Positions 35,331 through 46,616 of a stretch of 64,000 bases of DNA are shown here, piece by piece. Made by a program: the position numbers and the translations under genes. The notes under the pieces are model-generated. The model did no database searches. It had not been told where the DNA came from and saw nothing but the letters and a program-made list of their open reading frames with translations. Each line of letters starts with the position of its first letter. Position 1 is the stretch's first letter. Origin of the DNA: Artemisia argyi (taxonomy: Eukaryota; Streptophyta; Magnoliopsida; Asterales; Asteraceae); assembly GCA_030686995.1 (NCBI GenBank), contig CM060680.1, positions 80,962,060-81,026,059 of the forward strand, written 5' to 3'.

Positions 35331-37024
35331 TATATATTTTTCGTAGGATTTTTATTATGTGTGACACGTATTGGTAACACATATTGACAGACTTGAATTT
35401 TTCAGCTTTTGTAAGGGTTTTTAACCCTCTTGACTCCATGTTTTAATTGAAGGTAAGTTATTCAATTCATTAATTATTAAATATGTTTATGTGTTGTTTG
35501 ATTGTTTGTTAGGATTGAATGAACCTAGTTTTTGATTATTGATTGTCGTCTCTTGTTTAATTAGTTGTTTTTGGCATTAGAAGTAGGAAAACTGGCTAGG
35601 TCAAATATATTACTAGCTTGAACGTCCGACTAAACGCTCCACTATAGTGCAATAGTTGTTTTATCCGTTGTATTTATTTCGTGAATTGTGGTTGCGAACC
35701 TTAGGAGTCTTAACGAGTCTTATAATTTCCAAACGTTGCGGAAGTGCGGATGCTGACATTAGGATTCTTAACGAGATCAATACATTCATAGAGTTAGGGA
35801 AAGTATCACAACCCTACGACCAATATTAAGGAATACAACGCGCTACTTAAAACAAGGACGTGACAATTCGACTAATTAATAGGAGATAACTAGGGAGTAA
35901 TAAGATTTTTTTTAGTAATAAGATTCTAAGTAAACACCTTTACTTATCATACTAGTTCACCACTTTAATTTTTCGCATAATTAGTTTAATTTAGTTTTAA
36001 TTAGTTGAATTAGTAGTTATAAAACCAAACTCTTCAAACCCCGTGATTTTTACTTGCTTTTCTTTAAATATAAAAATACACAAATAATTATCCCTCACCT
36101 TTATACCTAATTCCTCATACACTTCAACCTTCATACCACTAATCCCCTAGAGAACGATCATCCCCCGTGTCTTGCCTATACTACTCTACAACAGTTAGTT
36201 ATTGTAAAACTTAGTGGTTTTGCAAAATTCCGCATCAAATGACATTTTAGGTTCTAAATGTTAGTGTTTATCCAATTCGATTTGATTAAATGTGTAAACC
36301 GGTTAATCATGACCCCGAACTGCAGCTGCCAGCATGTCCAGTTACCCACATAGTAATGTTTTGTTTTCGAGAAGTGAAGTGATTTACCCTTTTTGTGATA
36401 GATAGTTTAAATCATCAACAAACAGACCCATTGTCCCCACCCCATGGAAACGACTAACAAGTACCCTAGGCAACAAGCCATAATTAGTATCAAAGTTTTC
36501 TAAAGAGTTTTTCTAACTTTTTTCAAGCGGCGTTTTAGTATTCATGTGGTGTTGTATGCGTTTTAAGAGGGTTTGTTTCGGTGTAGGTTATGCAAGGTTT
36601 TTTACAAGTGCTTGTCGATTGAGTTTCGTTGTTTAAATTCTTGTTTTTTAGGTGTTCATGTAATCTCTAACTAAATAAAATTTAGGTTTCATCTGCTCGT
36701 CTTTTACGAGATGACGAGTCTTTGACTCATATGCACGCGGACTATTTTCCTAACCACCCCAACATATTTACTAAACGAGGTTCGTACCCGAAACCAATAG
36801 TATAAAAACATCAACACGTCTAATCACTAGATCACCTTTGTAATTATCGTTGTATTCTCTTGCTTCTCGCAGGTTGTTAATATAAATGTAAAGGGCCAAT
36901 GGCTTGATAATGTATTATAATTGTCATATATTTTTTTATATGCATCGAACAATTTTTTGCATATTTTATGATCATTTTACCCTTCATTTCATTAATCCGA
37001 AAAGAGCGAAATGGTTATAAAATA

Positions 37025-37025
<1 letters not shown>

Positions 37026-37061
<36 letters not shown>
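37026..37061. repeat. Poly(A) tract at module boundary
   Basis: 36 A just before the type B upstream module. The paralogous boundary at 59564-59599 also has 36 A. Confidence 0.9.
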
Positions 37062-37065
<4 letters not shown>

Positions 37066-37345
37066 AATGCATAGGATAGTAAAAAAAAAAATAAAATAAA
37101 ATAATTAATGTGGCGATGCTGTAGATCACACGCCTTTTAAATTTAACAATCACAATAAAACAAGATTTATTAGCTAGACATGACAAATTTATATTCAACT
37201 CCTAAAATGAACAATGTTGCAATCTGACCTTTTACTCACTTGACACGGCATTCATACTAAATTTTATAAATAAAAAAGGAAGAGAACTTATGTAGAGTAT
37301 GTTTCGATTATAGCTGTAAGTTTGTCTTGATTTTTAGTAAAACTG

Positions 37346-37352
37346 TATAAAA
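37346..37352 (+). promoter_or_regulatory. TATA box of type B pseudogene 2
   Basis: TATAAAA in the conserved B context; the promoter is intact although the gene is truncated. Confidence 0.6.
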
Positions 37353-37426
37353 CAGAAGTCTCCGTATTGCTAAACACAACACACAATTAATCAGAGCAGC
37401 AAATTAACAAGCCTAGATCAGAGCAA

Positions 37427-37663
37427 ATGAAGAATTTCACTTTCCTTATAGTATTGGTTCTCCTGGCAACACTCCCATTCAAGAACACCAGTGCTCAGAC
37501 TTGCAAACCTAGTGGTGGAATACGAGGGATTAAACCACCACCTGGACAGTGCAACCAAATGAATGACTCGGATTGTTGTGTCCAGGGCAAGTTCTACACC
37601 ACGTACACATGCTCGCCTCCTGTGACAGGTGGTACGAAAGCCATACTTACGATCAAAGTTTAA
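37427..37663 (+). pseudogene. Kiwellin type B, copy 2, 3' truncated
   Basis: Identical in style to the other type B genes through signal peptide, [17 protein letters not shown] and the first five cysteines. At about codon 76 the sequence leaves the family (CTTACGATCAAAGTTTAA instead of CTTACGATCAATAGTTTCC) and stops. The remaining five cysteines and the barrel core are missing. About 200 bp of unrelated A-rich DNA follows, then sequence matching the distal flank of the 59.9 kb gene (GATCATGGGTGACTTTGA). A deletion/rearrangement removed the second half of the gene and about 1 kb of flank. An intact promoter means a short secreted peptide of 78 residues could still be made. Confidence 0.9.
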
Positions 37664-38042
37664 TAAAAATGGGTTCACTATAAATCTCAACCACTCAAAA
37701 GGAATTCCCCTAATATATTCTCTAGTTTTTACTTAAAAAGAAAAGGGGACAATAATTTTGAGACGGAGAGATTACAAGAAATATACTAAAAAACATTAAA
37801 AAAAAAAAGAAGAAAAAAAAATATACAGTGCTTGGAAAAAAAAATTAGAAAATCAACAGTGATAGATTACAAACTTATTGATCATGGGTGACTTTGAGAC
37901 TAAAATGGGTGCATCAAACTACTCTAATTGAATCACTCGAGAGCACCATCTCAAACTTCGATAATTTCTTTTTCCACTGGACTTAGCACTTAGTTGAGAG
38001 AGGACATGAGAAGCCCAACTTTAAAAATTAATGAACTTGCAT

Positions 38043-38144
38043 TTATATTAAAGGAGGATTGCCAGTGACATGAGGCTGAAAAGGATCCCTAACATTGAAC
38101 TGAACAAAGATTGAATCACCTGATTGAAGTTGCACCAAAAACTG
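38043..38144 (-). pseudogene. Terminal exon-like gene fragment Y, copy 1
   Basis: The minus strand reads 33 codons and a TAA: a run with VQLQSGDSIFVQFNVRD and HVTGNPPLI at its end, right after a CATTTTAG acceptor-like site. A further minus-strand piece (ALLAVPAMTGSFTVVCEFSG) lies about 100 bp to the right. It looks like the last exons of an ordinary plant gene. The copy at 61529-61628 is broken by a small deletion and a stop. Parent gene not recognised. Confidence 0.45.
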
Positions 38145-38783
38145 CTAAAATGTATTTTTTTGGTTAGTCAGCCAGAGAATTCGCATACCACAGTGAAACT
38201 CCCAGTCATTGCTGGAACAGCTAGCAATGCTCTTCTGAGCTCTCACCCATTTTAATGTTTAAAATAGACTTTCATATCAGCCATGAATTATTATTCTGTG
38301 AGACCCTTAGAATATCTATAATTAGTATAGTCTGTCTCATCAGTCAGTTAAGCAGAGTTAGTGTAGTGTGAATATGGCCTCTCTTTACATATAAACTATA
38401 AAGATCTTGTAAACCATGAACTCGAATATGATGATGATAATAATAATAATAATAATAATAACAATTAAAAGAGTAACAATTCCAAAATAACTCTTGTCCA
38501 ATTTGTCTTAAAGCCACCAATCTGATGTTCTGATTAAATAAAAAAAAAGATGTCCTAATAGTCAAAATGAAACTTTTATCTTTTAAGACTACCAGAGTGG
38601 ACAAACTTGTATTCAACTATAGAGTAGACAATTTTGTTCTGTATGGCAAATCATTTGAAATGGCATGTTGCATTTCTTGATTTTATGATAAAGAAATTGA
38701 AGTTGCAACAGCGTTACAATTATACCCATTTTCGGACCCAGAAATTAAAGACTACAATTTTGGCTTGTTGATAAGCCATAGTC

Positions 38784-38793
38784 TATAAAAAAG
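38784..38793 (+). promoter_or_regulatory. TATA box of type A gene 2
   Basis: TATAAAAAAG after AAGCCATAGTC, 67 bp before the ATG. Confidence 0.65.
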
Positions 38794-38859
38794 AAATCAT
38801 GTTACCTTACAATGCACTCAAAACAAGTATAAAAACATATACACACATAATCTTAGAGT

Positions 38860-39411
38860 ATGAAGAACTTTTCTTTACTTTTTATCTTGGCTCTATTAGC
38901 AGCATCGTCATTTGAGATAAAAGCTCAAACTTGCAAACCAAGTGGTGGTATACGGGGAAAGAAACCACCGGCTGGACAATGCAATCGTGAAAATGATTCG
39001 GATTGTTGTGTCCAGGGCAAGTTCTACACCACGTATACTTGCTCACCTCCAGTGACAAGTGGTACTAAAGCTACACTGACCATTAACAGTTTCCAAAAGG
39101 GAGGTGATGGTGGTGGTCCATCGGAGTGTGACAACCAATACCACTCTGATGACACACCAGTTGTCGCATTATCAACCGGATGGTACAAGGGAGGGGATAG
39201 GTGCCACAAGTATATTACGATTAATGGAAATGGGAGGAGCGTGAAGGCCATGGTTGTCGATGAGTGTGACTCTACAATGGGTTGTGATTCAGATCATGAC
39301 TATCAACCACCTTGTCCTAACAATATCGTTGATGCATCAAAAGCAGTGTGGAAAGCCTTGGGAGTATCCGAAGATAATTGGGGAGATTTGGATATAACTT
39401 GGTCTGAATGA
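38860..39411 (+). CDS. Kiwellin / ripening-related protein, type A, copy 2
   Basis: Intronless, 183 residues, intact. It differs from type A copy 1 only in the signal peptide (MKNFSLLF instead of MKSFCLLF); the mature protein appears identical. Ten cysteines, NDS site, VTSG and CDSD type A marks. Partner of the truncated B gene at 37.4 kb. A Stowaway-like MITE and a CACTA element follow within 650 bp, but they lie beyond the expected 3' untranslated region. Confidence 0.93.
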   Translation: MKNFSLLFILALLAASSFEIKAQTCKPSGGIRGKKPPAGQCNRENDSDCCVQGKFYTTYTCSPPVTSGTKATLTINSFQKGGDGGGPSECDNQYHSDDTPVVALSTGWYKGGDRCHKYITINGNGRSVKAMVVDECDSTMGCDSDHDYQPPCPNNIVDASKAVWKALGVSEDNWGDLDITWSE

Positions 39412-39773
39412 TTACATCTATTCTTATAAATATGTACAAAAGTTATCATGCTTTATACTTGTGAATGTCTTTCTTTTCTTTTTTGCACCGCGATTATAAT
39501 TGTGAATGTAATATAATGCTATTAAATTTGGTATTCCGTAATACTATTATGTATCAAAATTATTAACTCCTTGTGTTTCAACAAGACTTTAATTGGACAA
39601 TTAGGCTACCCAGGCACTCAATACAACTACAAAATACCCTCTTTTAACTTTAGATGTTGCTAAAACACTAACTTTATGCGGGATTCCCTTCAGAATTCAG
39701 ATTATAATGGAATAGCCGAATAGATAGACAGAAACTACAAAAGTTGCATGTATAAGCTACCAAATCTCTCATA

Positions 39774-39986
39774 CTACCTCCGTCCCATTTTAATTGTCCG
39801 TGAGCCCGAATTTGACCGTAAATATTTTTGTTTGTATTATATAACACTTGATGAAATTTATATCATTGAAAAGTTCGTTTAACGAACTTTTCAATGATAT
39901 AAATTTCATCAAGTGTTATATAATACAAACAAAAATATTTACGGTCAAATTCGGGCCCACGGACAATTAAAATGGGACGGAGGGAG
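39774..39986. mobile_element. Stowaway-like MITE (Tc1/mariner)
   Basis: 213 bp, almost perfectly palindromic, ends CTACCTCCGTCCCATTTTAA and TTAAAATGGGACGGAGGGAG, flanked by TA on both sides. CTCCCTCCGTCCC ends are the Stowaway signature. It is absent at the paralogous site near 28045. Confidence 0.85.
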
Positions 39987-40483
39987 TAATTGTGTAGCTC
40001 CGTGAGTATCTAAATGTACATCAATTTCAATCAATGAAATCAACCTTTCACTACAAAATTTTGGACATATACCCACTAAAACTTTTCCTCACTAAAATTT
40101 TTAAAAGTCATCAAAAAGTAAAAAATAAACACAAAATTATAAAAGTAAAACTTTGGCATATACTCACTAAAAATTTTCCTCACTAAAACATTTATAAAGT
40201 CACCAAAAGTAAATGAAAAACAAAAAAATAAATAAATAAATAAAATTTTAACATATGCCCACTAATGAGCCAAAGAGTTACTAAAACCTTCTTTGTAACA
40301 TTTGCTGACTTAAACCTATCTAAATAAAAGTAAGGAAAAGATTTAATTAATTTTTTTTTTAAAAAGTCACAAACTAACTTAAGCCATTTATAATTTTAAT
40401 TACTTAAAAAAACCTTCTCATTTCTCCCCCCACCTCTCTCAACGACCTGCCATCTCCCATCTCCCAAAGACCTAAATCCACCA

Positions 40484-40678
40484 TCGTCATCACCTCCACC
40501 GTCGTCGATCGAAACCCTAACTACACCATCGTCACAACCCTACCGTCGTCGATCGAAACCCTAACTCCGGCACCGTCACCACCTCCACCGTCGTCGATCG
40601 AAACCCTAACTCCGGCACCGTCATCACCTCCACCGTCGTCGATCGAAACCCTAACTCCGACACTCTCATCACCGTCAG
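40484..40678. repeat. Tandem repeat of about 54 bp in CACTA element
   Basis: Four units built on ACCGTCGTCGATCGAAACCC followed by TAACTCCGGCACCGTCATCA-type sequence. Right after the last unit is CACCGTCAG-GTATAA, a good splice donor, so the array could be a first exon or leader of the captured transcript. Confidence 0.7.
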
Positions 40679-41575
40679 GTATAATAAGACGATTCCTTTA
40701 CATATTAATTTATTTTGTGCTAGTTAAAATTTATCATATTATCGATATGTTGTTTACAGCTTATTATGTGTTTATAAGTATGTGCTGATATGTCATGAAT
40801 TTATAAGTATGCAATTGCGAGTTATTTGAACTGCGAGATAAGTGCTATTAGGGCTTTTGATTGATATATGGCTTAATATGTTGAATTTGTATGGTTATTT
40901 TTTTAATAACATATGAAGCTTTTGTAATTGCGAGTTATTTGAGCTGCAAGATGGGAAAGTGATAAGGTGTGTGTACTTTTTTAAGTTGCTGTGTTAAGCT
41001 TCTATAGGGAATTAGTAGTATTAGTCATTAAGTTCCTGTTATAGTGACTCGCATAGTGTGTGGTTTCTTACTTCGTTAAGAAGTGTTAGTTGCGTAGCGT
41101 AATGCAGAATTTGAATAAGTTGTAATTTGTTTTTGTATTATTCACGTCGAATGTGAATTGGGTGGGTGGAAGTGGTTAACGAGTAGCAAGTTGCGTGAGA
41201 ATTTAAAGAAGTTGTCACATATGTACCATGCGAATAGCCTTGTATGTTTTTTCCCTATGGAAAGTATAGGCTGTATAGCACTAACACACACCTTGCTACA
41301 TAAGACAAAACTGCCACAGTAACAATAGTTGTGACCGTGTATGAGCTACAAATACTGAAATATAATCTGTCACATACTTTGGCTGATGTGGGCATGGTTT
41401 TAGATGAGACATTTTGTTGTACATTAAGTATAGTTTTATGTAGAATTATACGGCATCTATGATTTTAGTCTTTAAGAACTTCTAAACATCATCAGTTCAT
41501 CACCACTGAGTGGTAACCTCACAGAGATTTTTTGCCACAGCTTAAAGATATATTACCTGTTTCAGATGACTTTGA

Positions 41576-42929
41576 ACCAATTAATATATGCCTTGAAGCC
41601 AGAGAGACCTGCACTAACTGGTTCAGAAAAATTTCTTCCATTCAAGAGCTTCTTCCACGCATGTAAATCTCTTATCTTAATCTTTCATCCGGTACATTTA
41701 GCATTATAATGTTTTAAATTAATGAGCTAAATTGATATTTGTGTGCTTCATTGGGACCTACAAGTAACTGTTAAATTCAAAGAAGCTGGTCTTTGAGTAA
41801 CATTGTTCTTTGAGTAATTTTAGTATACCAGATACTAATTTGAGTATTTGACCTTTCTTTTTTAGGTATCTCGAGCTTGCAATATTTCCATGCTTGCGAT
41901 TCCTGGATGATCATGTTATGGATAAACTTATGCGATTGGTTCTGATGATAAGAGGGATTGCTTATCCATTGGCATTAGCCTACTGTCGCTTCTTTTTAAT
42001 TCACTGTGCTCAGAAACTTCCCAACTGTGATACAGGTACATTACTTATAGAATCATATCTATGTACATCTTCGTATATACATACATATTTGTATAATGAA
42101 AAAGAGTGGAGTACTGCATATATTACTTGCATGTAGCATCTAAGATTGGAATTTATGACATGTGTGTTTTTATAATTATGTAGGGTACCTGATAAGTTGC
42201 ATCAATGACCAAAAAATTGTATCTACACGGATTGTATCTATGAAAGAAACCAAGTATGGGAACTTTTTAGGAGATCAAAAGTTGCTTATTAGCTTGATGG
42301 AAACAACAATGTAGTATACTATGAGATGCATTTTCAAGGATCCAAATAGGAATGGCAATGGGGCGGGTTTGGGCCGGGGCGGCTCTCCCCATCCCCAAAC
42401 CCGATTACAAAACTCATCCCCAAACCCGCCCCAATCCCCATTGGGGATCTTATCGGGGCGCCCCGTTGGGGCAATATACTCCCCCAAACCCGCCCCGTTC
42501 CCCATTGGGGTCTTATCGGGTTGTCTTTTTTGAACACCATGCTCCATCATACTCGTTTCGTTCCTTTTTTACTTTTATTATTACACTATTAACAATAACA
42601 CATTAATAACAAATTAATCATTGGAATAATTCACAACTTTTTTAGAATATTATGATATAAAACAAGCTTCTTTCATCACAATTTGAAATATGTTTAGTAC
42701 GTAAATACTAACACAATATTTTGTGTATATGCATATATGTATATTTATAAATATATTTCGGGGCGGGGCGGGGATGGTGTGACCCGTCCCCGCCTCAAAC
42801 CCAATAAGAATCCCCGTTAAGGCCCCGAAACCCGCCCCAAAACCCGATAAGCCCGCTACGCCCCGCCCCAAAAAGTTCGGGTTTCCCCGTCGGGTTCGGG
42901 TTTTTTTGCCATCCCTAGATCCAAACCAG
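41576..42929 (+). pseudogene. Captured VPS35L-like gene fragment
   Basis: Three exon-like blocks with correct GT/AG borders: 41576-41662, 41866-42035 and 42184-42929, the last interrupted by a hAT MITE. They read ETCTNWFRKISSIQELLPR, then YLELAIFPCLRFL, LVLMIRGIAYPLALAYCRFF and CDTGYLISCIND, then ETKYGNFLGDQKLLISLME and YTMRCIFKDPN. The NWFxKI-SI-EL-PR and MIRGI-PL--Y-R-- pattern is that of VPS35L, the VPS35-like subunit of the Commander/Retriever sorting complex. An in-frame TAG at 42312-42314 and the nested element break it, and most of the gene is absent. It is a captured fragment, not a functional sorting protein. Family call is from pattern memory. Confidence 0.65.
42347..42917. mobile_element. 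hAT-type MITE nested in captured exon
   Basis: 571 bp with ends TAGGAATGGCAA and TTGCCATCCCTA (11 of 12 pair) and a perfect 8 bp duplication GATCCAAA (42339-42346 and 42918-42925). The interior has iterated GGGGCGGG and AAACCCG words flanking an AT-rich core. Confidence 0.85.
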
Positions 42930-43003
42930 GTTCGTGATATGTTGACCTTATGGCATTTCTAGTCTGTTTAACTTCCTAACTAAACCATCGCTGATATTCA
43001 CAG

Positions 43004-43173
43004 GTTGAATAACAACAATTCGTTTTCTACCTTTGAGATACGGACAAGTAATGCTCTAGGTGATAGCAGCAGTGATTGCTCCATCTCTGTTGAACAAACT
43101 CGTTATTATGATGAAAACACTAGCTTGGTTACTCCAGACCAATCAAAGTGCTGCATATGCCTTGATACCGAAG
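43004..43173 (+). pseudogene. Second captured exon, possible RING-protein piece
   Basis: Exon-like block between a CACAG acceptor and a GAAG-GTCCG donor, reading NNNNSFSTFEIRTSNALGDS then VEQTRYYDENTSLVTPDQSK and CCICLD. A further block after TTTGCAG at 43349 continues GGHCCRLTKISQTV. CCICL followed later by H-C-C is reminiscent of the start of a RING finger. It does not look like the VPS35L part, so it may come from a second gene. Parent not identified. Confidence 0.4.
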
Positions 43174-44614
43174 GTCCGTTTCTCTTCTGCTCGTTATAAT
43201 GGATTTGTGGGCTGATGACTCTGCTTGAAGCTCGTTTTGCTCGTGAGGTATTAATTATACATTTTCGGTGGTGAACAACGAGCTTAAATTATTATCCTTT
43301 ACAAGATTCTGATACTAACCTTTTTTTTTTTTTTTTTGAAATTTGCAGGTGGTCATTGCTGTAGACTTACAAAAATATCTCAAACTGTGACTTCAAGATT
43401 ACTTTGCCGAGATCAGCATTGAATTATATTCATGTCAGTTACTTAGTACTCTGTTTATAAAGGTTGCATCTGCTGAGTTTGACTGAGTTGGTTCATAAGC
43501 ATGCATGTTCTGGAGCATACATATTGGAACCCTATACATAACTTAATGTTCTTAGATGACCAGATGTTAAGATTGCTTAGACCTAATCTTCAGTAAATGT
43601 AAAATTGTATGTTGATGGGTGATTCCAAACTGACACAATATATTTGCACCTTTTTGAGAGATGAAATGTAATATTATGAGTATGTAATGATAAGCTGTTT
43701 TGATAATTAATATAAGCTCAGATAGGAAAAAATATAGATTAAAATTAGATTAATATAAAGACTTTTACTGACTAAAATATCTTAAATAACTGCCAGTATT
43801 GAACTAATACATTTATACATCCCCATGATAGGAAGAGCTTTAAGAACCTTTTGCTAACTAAAACGTTTTAGTCAGCAAATCTTTTGGACCTTTACTTACT
43901 GTTTTTTTAGTGATTATAGACATATAGTGATCCCTTTGTTACTTACTCTTTTATTTTTAGTGGGAGTAGAGTAAAAGGCTTTAGTTACTGAATCAACACT
44001 TTTTTCTTACTCTTCCTTTAGTAAGCAAATGTCCTTCATTTTGTAGTGTTTTCACATACAAATAATATTACGTTTATAGATCACCCAAGAACAAGAACAT
44101 ATACCACACGGTTGCAGAGATGGGACCACTAGAATAACTAATATTTTAGCTACAAGATGATAGAATATCGAAAGAAAAATGGAAGAAGTTGTAGAAACTT
44201 TTAACAACCGAGACAACATTAAACTCATAAAAAAAATAAAAAAATAAAATTATGTGTACTTCCAAAACATATTCATACTAGCTTATGTCAAATTGAGCAA
44301 CTTGAGGAATACGTAGCTGAAAACATTCATAATGATGATATGAACTACATATTTAGAGCTATGAGCGGCATGAACAACTACTACAACTAGGATTCTACTT
44401 AGAGGTTATTAATCTTTCTATTTGTAGTTTACATGCAGCTAACATCTTTGTTAAACCATTTTGATGTTGTGTTAGACAGAAAGTGTTTGATCGACATGTG
44501 TTAATGTTATCGATCATAAGCTTATAATATATATTTTGGTAAGATTTCTACCTCTATCTATTAGGACAAGAAAAGTGTATATATTTCTAATACTCATTTT
44601 GGAAGGTTGGGACT

Positions 44615-44854
44615 GTGGTTGTTTCGGATAGCGAGAGCAGTGATGATGATGAGGTTCTTGAGGACCACAATGCGACTACTAGCTTTATGTCTTATTGTGG
44701 TTCTATGAGTGGTGGTGGAGTGAACATGAAGACTTTTTCGGAGATTTGGAAAGAAGATACGTACGATTATAATCCTTATGATGATGATGTCCATGAAGAC
44801 TTTGGCCTTTCTGCTGCTCTGAAGGCCGCTGGTGTTCATGATATTCGGCTATGA
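44615..44854 (+). pseudogene. Acidic ORF fragment of unknown origin, copy 2
   Basis: 79-residue counterpart of 22878-23120 with SDSESSDDDEVLEDHN and MKTFSEIWKEDTYDYNPYDD. Changes are spread over the frame without breaking it, which may be chance given the short length. Confidence 0.4.
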
Positions 44855-45318
44855 TAGGTTATTTTTCTTTCTTGGCTGCATAAAATGGCATGTCATTTTA
44901 TACTAGGTTAGGTGTCAAGCACTATAGGTGCTTTTGTTTTACCCTTTTGGACTAAGATGTGGGACCCACCCACATCCTTTGTGCTTAATTGTTTTTTGGC
45001 GTAATAATATTTTACCGGAGGTAACCCTTTTACCCAGAAAGAAAAGTGTACATTATTCTATAGGGTCTTATCAAGTAATACGTAATTGATAAAGGTACAA
45101 TGGTAGTTAATATGTTGTTTGTTTAGACGTTTAGTTGGATCTCGTGACTCGTTAGGTTCATTCAAGAGATCACACACATGTAACGTGTATAAATACCCCC
45201 ACCCTCACACAACGTGACGGTGTGACACTATATCAATGCTCACGAGATTCCCTCTCTCACTTTCTGATATGATCAAATAAGTACATATTTTGTGTATCAT
45301 TTATCCCGTTATTATTCT

Positions 45319-45480
45319 CATTTCTTGTCACTTATCGTGTCGTTTCTCCATTTGCTCTAGATTTACTAAAATAAGACATTAACAAATTAAGTACCAGATC
45401 TAGTATTTAATTTGTTAATATGTCTTATTTTAGTAAATCTAGAGCAAATGGAGAAACGACACGATAAGTGACAAGAAATG
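45319..45480. repeat. 162 bp palindrome, present in one unit copy only
   Basis: The left arm from CATTTCTTGTCACTTATCG to about 45390 is the inverted copy of the right arm ending CGATAAGTGACAAGAAATG, centred near AGATCT at about 45396. The corresponding place at about 23600-23690 has only the right arm. Confidence 0.8.
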
Positions 45481-46535
45481 AAACTAGAATAAAGAAAATG
45501 TTGTATCAGAAGATAGTTGCGGCATATCAATGATTATGGGGATACGCCATAAGCCACACTTAGAAGACATCAGATTTATTTTTATTCAAAAGAATATGGT
45601 GTATCCAGGTTTATGGGATACGATGCACAGGAGCCAAGTTAAAGACCTGACCATATGTGTGTATTCAGTTGAATATGGCATATCCAAATATGGGGATACG
45701 CCCTATGAGGCCTTGGTCAGACATTGACCAATATTAGTTTAATGACTTGGAAAATAATTTATTTTATTATATATGGCGTATCCAAATAGGGGATACGCCA
45801 TATTGGGGTCGATCTCAGCGCTAAATAACTTAGGGCTTACAAATTCTCAATCCCAAATGACCGAAAGACAATTTTCGGAGCAAAAAGACACCATTGAAGG
45901 CCATTTCACGATTGAATAATATCTCCATTCATCATCATTAGTCTAATCTTTGGTTTGAATGTTGTTGTTTTCATCATGAACTGAATTTCTTGTTGTGAGC
46001 TCGATCACGTGTCAAGGGAGGGATAAATAGCTGGCCACTAAATAGATCGGTGTATCTAAAACAAACAACCTAATTAAATTTCAAATTAGTTATTAACCTA
46101 ATTTGTAGACTGCCCCCCTCTTTTTCGTTATGTAGATTGGATTTTCAGAAAACCGTTCTTTCTGAAGTAATCTATTTAAGATTTTCAGTAGTACTAGCAG
46201 TGTATATCCCCATTATTATATTAGCATAATACTCAAGATGCGCAAAAGGAAATTATATATACATGATGACAATAAGGGTTACGCTAAAAAAATTTAATGT
46301 GGCGATGTTGGAGATCACACGCCTTTTAAATTTAACAATCACAATAAAACAAGATTTATTAGCTAGACATGACAAATTTATATTCAACTCCTAAAATGAA
46401 CAATGGTGCAATCTTACCTTTTACTCACTTGATACGGCATTCATACTAAATTTTATAAATAAAAAAGGAAGTGAACTCATGTAGAGTATGTTTCGATTAT
46501 ATAGCAGTAAGTTTGTCTTGATTTTTAGAAAACTG

Positions 46536-46542
46536 TATAAAA
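46536..46542 (+). promoter_or_regulatory. TATA box of type B pseudogene 3
   Basis: TATAAAA in the conserved B context, 75 bp before the ATG. Confidence 0.6.
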
Positions 46543-46616
46543 CAGAAGTCTCCGTATTGCTAAACACAACACACAATTAATCAGAGCAGCAAATTAACAA
46601 GCCTAGATCAGAGCAA

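Larger units (their letters stand above)
28100..37025. other. Spacer of about 9 kb, copy 1
   Basis: Long non-coding block that recurs at about 50.02-59.56 kb with many small differences. It holds a partial hAT-like element (29.39 kb), retroelement-like material (30.4-32.6 kb), a 71-codon minus-strand frame (33.3 kb), a tRNA-like T-arm (34.36 kb) and repeats of the GTGACGGCGTCAC type (35.2 kb). The start (28.2-28.4 kb) includes a coding-like run with EQLEEYVVEYIHNDDMNYIF, also seen near 44.3, 50.2 and 63.5 kb; I do not recognise it. Confidence 0.6.
22730..39770. repeat. Segmental duplication unit, copy 1
   Basis: From the word AGTGTTTGATCGACATG onward the sequence parallels the region from 44482. 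Order in both: acidic ORF and LTR-like remnant, B gene, A gene, spacer of about 9 kb, B gene, A gene. Start-codon offsets between copies are 21,862 bp (B at 24755/46617) and 21,863 bp (A at 27152/49015), then 22,489 bp (37427/59916) and 23,447 bp (38860/62307). The increase of 627 bp between the first and second pair equals the Cassandra insertion of copy 2 plus its duplicated 5 bp. The sequence before 22729 instead matches the flank of the last B gene (around 61.37 kb), so 22729/22730 is a junction. Confidence 0.85.
40049..44048 (+). mobile_element. CACTA (En/Spm) element carrying host gene pieces
   Basis: 4,000 bp with ends CACTACAAAAT and ATTTTGTAGTG (11 bp inverted repeat) and a 3 bp duplication TTT. 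The paralogous sequence at about 28108 reads CAACCTTTTCACATAC uninterrupted, which fixes the insertion to the base. Subterminal repeats of the CATATRCCCACTAAAA and CCTCACTAAAA type lie in the first 250 bp and related words lie at the right end, as expected for CACTA transposase binding. No transposase frame is present. Instead it holds plus-strand exon-like pieces of at least one host gene, so it is a Pack-CACTA type element. A hAT MITE is nested inside. Confidence 0.88.

Noticed and set aside
42275..42550. Overlapping Gly/Pro-rich frames on both strands
   Set aside because: They are translations of the GGGGCGGG/CCCGCCCC words of the nested hAT MITE.
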